From assembly GCA_023399455.1 (NCBI GenBank), contig JAEWPN010000207.1:1-12014 (forward strand): a stretch of 12,014 bases of DNA, read 5' to 3'. Positions 6,478 to 12,014 of the stretch are shown here, piece by piece (position 1 is the first letter of the stretch; each line of letters opens with the position of its first letter). The DNA comes from Bacillota bacterium. GTDB taxonomy: Bacteria > Bacillota > Clostridia > Lachnospirales > Lachnospiraceae. The translations under genes were made by a program, and so were the position numbers. The notes under the pieces are model-generated. The model saw only the letters and a list, made by a program, of their open reading frames with translations, was not told where the DNA came from and made no database searches.

Positions 6478-8461
6478 ACTTTCTTGTCTCTTTTATCATT
6501 TCCTCCATGCGATCACGTAAATTAGAAGCTGATTCAGCTATTTGCTCAGAGGAACTGAACAACTGTTCCATCGAAGCACTTATCTCTTCCGTTGCCGCAG
6601 ATGATTCCTCTGAAATTGCTGAAATCTGATCCAATTCTCCCATAATGGAATTTGTTTTCTCGTTAATTCTTTCTGCAGAATCATTAACATTTTTAATCTT
6701 AGGAAGAATATTCTGTACAGAAACAACTATTTCATTGAATGATTCAAGTGTAATATCTATTACGTCTGTCTGATCCATAAATTCTTTGTCCAATAATTTA
6801 GTAGATTCCTCGATTTCAACATTCCCTGCACTGATTTTGCTAATTAAATCGTTAATTCTTTCCGCAGAATTTTTAGACTGTTCCGAAAGCTTTCTGATTT
6901 CATCAGCAACCACCGCAAAGCCCTTTCCCGCATCTCCTGCTCTGGCGGCTTCAATAGTCGCATTAAGTGAAAGGAGATTTGTCTGTTCCGAGATACCATT
7001 AATTAATTTAGTAATATCATTTATTTGTTCTAAATTCTGACCTAATATAATTATTCTATCACGGAATATACCGAAGGTATTATTCGTATTTTTCACTGAC
7101 TCAGATAAGCTTTCCATGTTTTGATTACTATTTTCTGATAAGGTCTTAATTCCGTAAGTACTTGTATTTACATCCTTAATATCTAACACAATTTGTTCCA
7201 TATTTCCAGAAAAAGTATTCATATCCCTTGCAATAGATGATATTGACTCCGCTTGTACCGCGCTTCCTTGTGCAACGTCTTGAATAGCATCGTTCACCAT
7301 GCCCACAGCTTCATTCATCTGACCTGAAACCTGAGATAAATTCTCCGCATTTTCATCAACTTTCTCAGAGTTATCAATCACCAGCTTAAACATGTCGCTT
7401 AACGAGTTCTGCATAGTGTTAAAGGCACGCATCATTTGTCCAATCTCATCCTTTGTCTTTAACTTATTTTCTTCAATTACCTGCGTAAAATCGCCCTCAG
7501 ACATTGGAATCATATACTGTGTTACCATACGAAGATTCTTTGCAAATTGATTAGCTATTACATACACTATAATAACAGAAACAATAATTGATACTACTGC
7601 CAGAGTAACCAGAATATTTACTAATTGATCAACCTGTGATAAGACCTCACTTTTAAGTACACTAACTGCCAAAGACCAGCTTGTCCCGCTCACAGGAGCA
7701 TATGCCAATTCTTTATCCTCTCCGTTATAAGTGTACTCCCCAATTCCCTGCTCTCCCCTTATCATTTTTTCTTCCAGTGTGGCCAGCTCAAGCAATTCAC
7801 TGTCATTTTTAACGTTTTCTAAATCATTGTCCATTTTTTCAACTAATTCATTATTATAATGAGCGATTTTTACTCCTTCAGCATTAAGCATAAATGCTTT
7901 GCCCGATTGACCAACCGTTATCTCATTAATCATATTACTGATTTCATTACTATCTTTGGTCGCGGTAAGTACACCAACTACTTTTCCATCATTTATGATA
8001 GGAACAGCATATACGACAACGATAATACCTTCTGTTGAACTCATCAAAGGATCTGAAACATTCGCAGTTCCATTAACAGCCAATTTAAAATAATCCCTTT
8101 CAGATATGTCTGCATTGGTACTATTACTAAATATTATATGTCCATTGATATCTGAAATGCCTATTTTGATATAGTCTCTTTCTTCAATTACATTTGCAAG
8201 ACTTTTTAGTTTCCGCTCAATTGTTAAACTATTATTTAATATTTCAGAACGAGACGCAATTGCGCTAACATACTCCAGGTTTGACTCCACCTTGTTGGCT
8301 ATTAAGTCCGCAGACCGATCAGCTAAAGAAACTAACATGGAATTCGTGGTATCATTTAGTGCCTGGGTCGAATAAAATTTCGTTACCAAAGTCATTGCTA
8401 CAATAATTCCTATTACTAAAGCTGTAATTGAAACTATCATTTTTGATTTAATACTTTTCAT
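6467..8461 (-). CDS. Methyl-accepting chemotaxis protein, dCache type
   Basis: A 664-residue membrane chemoreceptor that signals through CheW/CheA to the flagellar motor. Transmembrane helix 1 is about residues 8-28. An extracellular dCache sensor of about 240 residues follows ([47 protein letters not shown]). Helix 2 is about 281-303 and HAMP about 304-356 ([17 protein letters not shown]). The cytoplasmic coiled-coil signalling domain has its conserved tip at about 492-528, including [19 protein letters not shown] and [16 protein letters not shown]. The [15 protein letters not shown] adaptation region is present near 616-626. The ligand is unknown; the strict amino-acid dCache motif (R and W before Y) is not obvious. 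There is no C-terminal CheR-binding pentapeptide (it ends KFKL). The start is supported by GAGAGGAT seven to eight bases upstream. It is a single-gene unit with a sigma-28-type promoter. Confidence 0.96.
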   Translation of the reverse strand: MKSIKSKMIVSITALVIGIIVAMTLVTKFYSTQALNDTTNSMLVSLADRSADLIANKVESNLEYVSAIASRSEILNNSLTIERKLKSLANVIEERDYIKIGISDINGHIIFSNSTNADISERDYFKLAVNGTANVSDPLMSSTEGIIVVVYAVPIINDGKVVGVLTATKDSNEISNMINEITVGQSGKAFMLNAEGVKIAHYNNELVEKMDNDLENVKNDSELLELATLEEKMIRGEQGIGEYTYNGEDKELAYAPVSGTSWSLAVSVLKSEVLSQVDQLVNILVTLAVVSIIVSVIIVYVIANQFAKNLRMVTQYMIPMSEGDFTQVIEENKLKTKDEIGQMMRAFNTMQNSLSDMFKLVIDNSEKVDENAENLSQVSGQMNEAVGMVNDAIQDVAQGSAVQAESISSIARDMNTFSGNMEQIVLDIKDVNTSTYGIKTLSENSNQNMESLSESVKNTNNTFGIFRDRIIILGQNLEQINDITKLINGISEQTNLLSLNATIEAARAGDAGKGFAVVADEIRKLSEQSKNSAERINDLISKISAGNVEIEESTKLLDKEFMDQTDVIDITLESFNEIVVSVQNILPKIKNVNDSAERINEKTNSIMGELDQISAISEESSAATEEISASMEQLFSSSEQIAESASNLRDRMEEMIKETRKFKL

Positions 8462-8504
8462 AATAATCCTCTCTTGTATAATATTTGTTCGTTAAAATAT
8501 TATC

Positions 8505-8531
8505 ATAGCGGCTTTCAAATTACAATGTTTA
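8505..8531 (-). promoter_or_regulatory. Sigma-28 (SigD/FliA-type) promoter of the chemoreceptor gene
   Basis: On the minus strand TAAA (8531-8528), exactly 15 bases, then GCCGCTAT (8512-8505). The known flagellar/chemotaxis sigma consensus is TAAA-N15-GCCGATAA, so this matches the -35, the spacing and six of eight -10 bases. The leader would be about 37 bases. This ties the receptor to the motility regulon. Confidence 0.7.
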
Positions 8532-9119
8532 TGAAATTATTTGGTATTTTTTGTAAAAAAACAAAAAAATTTGATATTTATTTGTTTATATAATCCCCTT
8601 TCGATGATTTATCATATAACAGACACATGTTTTTGATAGGATATCTCAAAATATTGATAAACTTACAGCAACTTGCTACTTGCCAAAGTATAATTAAGCA
8701 AAATACTTATGGAGAAAACCTAATTGAAAATCATTCGAAAGCAGTTAGCCTTCTTTTTCTACATGTTTTTTCTGTTGTAATCTTGTTCAATATATATCCG
8801 TCTCCCAACCCATCAGTGACTAAACCAAACAAATTATGCATTTCTTTACTTATCCTATACAACCCAAAGTGAAGGGAATATTACGATTTCAATCATAAAC
8901 GAGTGTTATAATAAGCCACAGCGTGATAGGAAAGCTGAAAAGGTGTTAAACGCACAATCCAAACAGGAAGAACCCGCAATGGTCGGAAAGGAAACTTCAC
9001 TCCATTGTAATTAATGAAATTGGAAAAAGCGCCGCCAGTACATTACTCAACTAATACAATTCTAATAAAAATTGTTTTTACTATGTGAAAGGATCGCGGC
9101 GTGCAAAAAATATAAAAGG
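8532..9119. other. Long AT-rich region without a confident gene
   Basis: About 590 bases between the chemoreceptor promoter and the first IS256-type relic. An 81-codon frame at 8627-8872 has no ribosome site and unconvincing composition. The only coding-like stretch is the tail of an open frame ending at 9014, listed separately. Short GC-rich words GCGCCGCC (9026) and GCGGCG (9096) stand out from the background but form no compact hairpin. Confidence 0.4.
8820..9014 (+). pseudogene. Possible gene remnant without start codon
   Basis: A frame open from a TGA just before 8820 to TAA (9012-9014) has no good start. Its last 37 codons look protein-like: ECYNKPQRDRKAEKVLNAQ, then QEEPAMVGKETSLHCN. 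This hydrophilic tail uses a codon mix richer in G and C than the flanks. It matches no family I recognise. It may be the end of a decayed gene or a chance frame. Confidence 0.2.
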
Positions 9120-9137
9120 GAGTATCCCAAAGTTTGT

Positions 9138-9187
9138 ATAAACCTCCAAACTGATGTAAGATAAAAATACTCAGTTTGGAGGTTTAT
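9138..9187 (+). promoter_or_regulatory. Inverted repeat masking the RBS of the first IS256-type transposase
   Basis: A perfect 16-bp inverted repeat (9138-9153 with 9172-9187, 18-base loop) has its right arm containing the ribosome site GGAGG (9178-9182). A transcript entering from outside would fold and hide that site; a transcript starting within or after the left arm would not. This resembles the known read-through protection of IS10 and IS200. Confidence 0.6.
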
Positions 9188-9188
9188 T

Positions 9189-9496
9189 ATGGCAAGGAAA
9201 ATGGAAGAAAAAATCATCTCTATGTACGCAAAGGGCATGATTACCAATGACATTGAAAGTCATATGCGAGAACTGTACAATATGGATATATCCGACAGTA
9301 CCATCGGGATTGATCTGAATGGAATAAAGGATGTCCTGATCGCTTGTGTAGACGTTTCCTTTGATGGAAAATGGAGCGGGAAATACCCCAAAATAGCAAA
9401 ATCACGGCGTGACAACTGGGTAAATCTGACCCCTATTTCAAGTAACCGGAAGTCGTACGTCGTTTGATATATACCACAAATACCATATAAGGATTT
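9189..9496 (+). pseudogene. IS256-family (mutator) transposase, multiply deleted
   Basis: Compared with the second copy in this window and the usual ~400-residue family, this frame joins separated pieces of the transposase in the right order. The pieces are the first residues MAR, then EEKIISMYAKGM..DIESHMRELY, then IGIDLNGIKDVL, then IACVD, then WSGKYPKIAKSRRDNWVNLTP. Four internal deletions are inferred, each leaving the frame open. A one-base loss near 9432 then ends the frame at 9467. In the restored frame similarity goes on as YFK-stop-PEVVRRLIYTTNTI-stop-GF. The second stop replaces the catalytic Glu of the IEGF motif. The first catalytic Asp region (FMDAVHF in the other copy) is deleted. 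It cannot be active. It is interesting as a compact internal-deletion derivative. Confidence 0.85.
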
Positions 9497-9541
9497 ACAG
9501 TATTGATTATTTAAGTACCTAAACAGTGGATATCCGTTAAA

Positions 9542-9571
9542 AAAAGATTCACCGGTTAAAGTGAATCTTTT
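9542..9571. terminator. Bidirectional Rho-independent terminator
   Basis: An 11-bp perfect stem (9542-9552 with 9561-9571) with loop CGGTTAAA. On the minus strand the T-run is seven bases (across 9545-9539); on the plus strand it is four. It lies between the two IS256-type elements and would insulate them from each other. Confidence 0.7.
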
Positions 9572-9651
9572 ATAGATAATCATTTCAATTTATATTACTT
9601 GATGATTTTTATTGTTGAATAAGAATCATTTTTGATTATTGCTTTAATTCG

Positions 9652-10636
9652 GAGACTGTAAAAAATTTTGTGTAAACTAGATATATCATATATATCCTCT
9701 TGGATTGATGTTAAAATAAATATTAATCCAGGAGGATATTTTTATGGCAAGACAAAGAAAACTTTCACCGGAACGCAAGGCGTTCATCAACAGTTTATTG
9801 GAGCATTACCAGCCAAGTGATGCAAGCGATGTCCAAGAGATGCTCAAAGATCTGCTTGGTGACACTCTTCAGGGAATGCTGGAAGGCGAAATGGACCAGA
9901 AGCTCGGGTACTCCAAATACGATTATCAGAACAAGGATACGGACGACAGCCGGAATGGCTATAGTAAGAAGACAGTCACATCATCTGTAGGAGACATTGA
10001 CCTTGATATTCCACGTGACCGGAAAGGTGAGTTCGAGCCTCAGATCGTGAAAAAGAATCAGACAGACATTTCGAACATTGAAGATCAGGTATTGTCCATG
10101 TATGCAAAAGGGATGACTACAAGGGATATTTCTGCTCATCTGAAATCCGTTTATGGTGTAGATGCTTCCGCAGAAATGATCTCTCACATGACAGACCGGA
10201 TCCTTCCAATCGCAAAGGAATGGCAGAACCGGCCGTTGGAAAAGAAATATGCCATTGTTTTCATGGATGCCGTACACTTCCATGTGAGACAGGACAGCCA
10301 GACGATAAAAAAAGCCGTATATGTTGCCATTGGAATTCGCCTGAATGGTCGTAAAGAAGTAATAGGCATGTGGGTAGGTGGCAATGAAAGTGCAAAATAC
10401 TGGCTTGGTGTGCTGAATGAAATAAAGAACCGCGGTACGGAAGATATCATGATCGTATCGGTCGATGGTCTGACGGGATTTGGTGATGCAATCGGAGCTG
10501 TTTTTCCAAAAGCAGAGATCCAAAGGTGTATCGTACATCAGGTACGCTACTCTACCAGATTTGTGAATTATAAGGATCTGAAACCTTTTGTCAAAGATCT
10601 GAAAGAGGTGTATCAGGCATCGACCGAGGAACTGGC
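9652..10636 (+). mobile_element. IS256-family element, left part, interrupted by an IS21-family element
   Basis: The left terminus GAGACTGTAAAAAATTTTG at 9652 is a typical IS256-family end. A transposase gene follows and runs intact until about 10636, where the sequence changes to an IS21-family terminus. The remaining right part, if present, lies beyond the window. It is a different IS256-type lineage from the relic at 9120, since the shared transposase segments differ at many residues. Confidence 0.85.
9692..9739 (+). promoter_or_regulatory. Inverted repeat masking the RBS of the second IS256-type transposase
   Basis: A 15-bp inverted repeat (9692-9706 with 9725-9739, one T-G pair, 18-base loop) has a right arm containing the ribosome site AGGAGG (9730-9735), eight bases before the start codon at 9744. 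The geometry is almost the same as in the first IS256-type copy although the sequence differs, suggesting selection for the structure. Confidence 0.6.
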
Positions 10637-10673
10637 TGCATATTCCGGTCAATCTGCATGCCGATTCCGATAG
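9744..10673 (+). pseudogene. IS256-family transposase, truncated by IS21-family insertion
   Basis: Mutator-type DDE transposase: about 297 genuine residues of the usual ~400, followed by 12 residues (starting AYSGQSACRFR) read from the inserted element before a stop. Visible blocks are the N-terminal MLEGEMDQKLGYSKYD, SRNGYSKKTVTS, the DNA-binding SMYAKGMTTRDISAHL, catalytic Asp175 in FMDAVHF, catalytic Asp241 in VSVDGLTGF and the C..H pair at 262/265 (RCIVHQVR). The third catalytic residue, the Glu of the IEGFNRQ motif, lies in the missing C-terminal part, so the product cannot transpose. Up to the junction the frame has no other damage, so the interruption is probably fairly recent. The start at 9744 has AGGAGG eight bases upstream. 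Confidence 0.9.
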
Positions 10674-10726
10674 CAACTGCATGGCACTTCCGACCGGTTC
10701 TGCACGCCTTTCCGCTTTAACTGCAT
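10636..10726 (+). repeat. Five tandem terminal iterons of the IS21-family element
   Basis: CTGCA recurs at 10636, 10654, 10677, 10700 and 10721, spaced 18-23 bases. The first four are each followed by TTCCG within about 12 bases. IS21-family ends are known to carry multiple such repeats that bind the IstA transposase. The first copy marks the terminus at about 10637 (TGCATATTCC). Confidence 0.75.
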
Positions 10727-11889
10727 AAATATTTTCAACGTGTTATAGTTCTTTCGTAGTCATAAAACAAACTACGAAAGGAGGCATGCAAATGCAAGAC
10801 TACAACACTATTATTTGCGTGATTCAAATGCGCCAGAATAAGTGCTCAATCAGTGTGATCCAAGACCGATATCATATCGGCTCCGGAACGGTGCAGCTTA
10901 TTCTAAAACGTTACAATGCTTCGGGTTTCGCCCTGGAGCAACTAAAATCCATGGAACCACCTGAGGTTGAGATGCTGTTTTATCCACCCGAGAACCTACA
11001 ACGCAAAGACATCCAACTACCAGAATTCCAGCACTATTTCAATCGTATTCATTCCAAAGGAAGTAAGGTGAATGTATCTTACTGTTGGATGGAATACAAA
11101 CAGGAACATCCTGATGGATACGAACAATCCCAGTTCTACGAACTTTATAACCGCTTCGTAGAACAAAACTTTGGAAAGCGTGATGTCAAGATGGCAGTGG
11201 AACGCGTTCCCGGAGAAAAAATGTACATCGATTGGGTCGGTGACCAACCAGAGCTATTAATGGATCCAGAAACCGGCGAAATACGGAAGGTACATTTATT
11301 CGTAACCACGATGGGACTTAGCAGCTATATCTATGCGGAAGCATTCTTAGATGAAAAGTTGCAAAGCTTCTCGACAGGAACGGTTCATGCACTTCAATTC
11401 TATGAAGGGATACCTAAGTATCTTGTTCCTGACAATTTAAAAGCTGCTGTTACAAAGCATACCAAGGATGAGCTGATTTTACAGTCTGCTTATTCTGATC
11501 TGGAAAATTTCTACGATACGATCGTACTCCCTCCACCGCCTCGAAAACCGAAAGGGAAACCTACCGTGGAGAATCACGTGCGCTATCTTGAAACCCATCT
11601 TGTAGAAAAACTCAAAGAGAACATTTATATCTCTTTGGAAGAGTTGAACGCTGACATACAAAAAATAGTAGCGACCCTCAACTCTAGGAAATTTCAAAAC
11701 AAGAATTACTCAAGAGCCGACGCATTTGTAAAGTACGACAAACCGTGTATGAAACCACTGCCAGGCGGATGCTTCACGGTATGCGATTACAAAACAGTCA
11801 CAAGAATTCCTGATAATTACCACATCGAGTATGACGATCACTACTATTCAGTAGTGTATACCCATTGTGGAAAACCTGCAATTATAATG
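10637..11889 (+). mobile_element. IS21-family element, left part, inserted in an IS256-type transposase gene
   Basis: It starts with the repeated CTGCA/TTCCG terminal units, then an istA-type gene. The element breaks off inside istA near 11888; neither the istB helper gene nor the right terminus is seen. The left junction falls within the IS256-type transposase codons for about residue 297. The target duplication cannot be checked because the right side is outside the window. Confidence 0.85.
10751..10780 (+). promoter_or_regulatory. Perfect hairpin overlapping the istA RBS
   Basis: CTTTCGTAGT (10751-10760) and ACTACGAAAG (10771-10780) form a perfect 10-bp stem with a 10-base loop. The right arm includes the first four bases of the ribosome site AAAGGAGG (10777-10784). 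This is the third transposase gene here with such an arrangement, in an unrelated IS family. Confidence 0.6.
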
Positions 11890-11892
11890 TGA
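10792..11892 (+). pseudogene. istA: IS21-family transposase IstA, C-terminally truncated
   Basis: IstA is the DDE transposase of IS21-type elements and works with the ATPase IstB. An N-terminal helix-turn-helix is visible at about 5-40 (SISVIQDRYHIGSGTVQLIL). The catalytic core has all three acidic residues: Asp147 (MYIDWVGD), Asp214 (LVPDNLKAAV) and Glu260 (KPTVENHVRYLE). The family-typical C-terminal beta-domain begins at HIEYDDHYYSVVYTHCGKP but stops after AIIM, while relatives usually continue for about 100 or more residues. Loss of this tail and of istB should abolish transposition, so I call it a truncated gene although the frame to that point is intact. The start at 10792 is preferred over 10786 because AAAGGAGG ends seven bases before it. 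Confidence 0.85.
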
Positions 11893-12014
11893 ATGGCATA
11901 ATAAAAATACCCACTTTTGGCGGAGAAAATTCCCCACCTTGTTATGCCTAACGTAAAGACCAAGTTATACTGAAAGCGTAACAAAGGACTCTCCCCATAA
12001 GGAGGAAAATTTTA
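11888..12014 (+). mobile_element. Probable left end of another IS (IS21-like), continuing outside
   Basis: Right after the istA break the sequence changes. It begins TGTGAATGGCATAATAAAAA, with GGCATAA (11896-11902) and TTATGCC repeated in inverse about 40 bases on. A GC-rich block GGCGGAGAAAATTCCCCACC follows, and a strong AAGGAGG (11999-12005) stands at the very end, as if a gene started just outside. This resembles the untranslated left end of another IS21-type element. The family is inferred from memory of similar ends, not proven. Confidence 0.45.

Larger units (their letters stand above)
9120..9500 (+). mobile_element. IS256-family relic, left end and shrunken transposase
   Basis: The left terminus GAGTATCCCAAAGTTTGTA (from 9120) aligns with the left end of the second IS256-type element at 9652: both have GAG, then TTTGT.TAAAC. 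It is followed by a degraded mutator-type transposase. No matching right inverted repeat is visible before the next element at 9652, so the right boundary near 9500 is only where transposase similarity ends. Confidence 0.7.

Noticed and set aside
8627..8872. 81-codon plus-strand ORF
   Set aside because: There is no Shine-Dalgarno before the ATG, the composition is like random AT-rich DNA, and I see no family motifs.
9981..10682. 233-codon minus-strand ORF opposite the IS256-type transposase
   Set aside because: It is a shadow frame on the complementary strand of a clearly recognised transposase, with no RBS and no protein motifs.
10636..10726. CRISPR-like spacing of the CTGCA repeats
   Set aside because: The repeated core is only about 5 bases, spacing is irregular (18-23), and the position exactly at an IS21-family end explains it.

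Overview
The window looks like accessory chromosome from a low-GC Gram-positive anaerobe, most likely a Clostridia member of the Lachnospiraceae type. The clues are strong AGGAGG-type ribosome sites, a dCache chemoreceptor with a flagellar-type (sigma-28/SigD) promoter, a lone GH2 glycosidase, a clostridial-style bacteriohemerythrin and several IS families common in that group. The genus is inference; there is no rRNA or other phylogenetic marker.

Layout. 1-120: left end of an IS3-family element reading out of the window. 121-464: a terminator hairpin, a possible C-terminal gene scrap on the minus strand, and a good sigma-70/SigA promoter. 465-890 (+): a bacteriohemerythrin-like protein that has lost five of seven iron ligands. 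906-1778 (-): an AraC-type regulator with a GyrI-like ligand domain, convergent with it. 1921-2106 (+): a 61-codon hydrophilic small protein with a strong RBS. 2103-2483 (-): a peptide deformylase pseudogene with a frameshift and an internal deletion. 2538-5288 (-): a complete cytoplasmic GH2 glycosidase. 5767-6213 (+): a small cupin that has lost its metal-binding histidines, with its own promoter and terminator. 6467-8461 (-): a complete methyl-accepting chemotaxis protein. 8532-9119: no convincing gene. 9120 to the end: an insertion-sequence graveyard, with a shrunken IS256-family relic, a second IS256-family element interrupted by an IS21-family element, and that IS21 transposase gene in turn cut short, apparently by another element starting near 11888.

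The genes do not form one pathway. Most are single-gene units with their own signals. The chemoreceptor and GH2 enzyme fit a motile gut- or soil-type saccharolytic anaerobe. I do not see a complete new multi-gene system. The most notable signals are: (i) two unrelated metalloprotein folds whose metal ligands have been replaced while the folds look intact; (ii) three transposase genes each preceded by a long inverted repeat whose 3' arm carries the Shine-Dalgarno sequence; (iii) layered IS-into-IS insertions; (iv) a small unknown gene whose stop codon overlaps that of the deformylase pseudogene inside a perfect hairpin.
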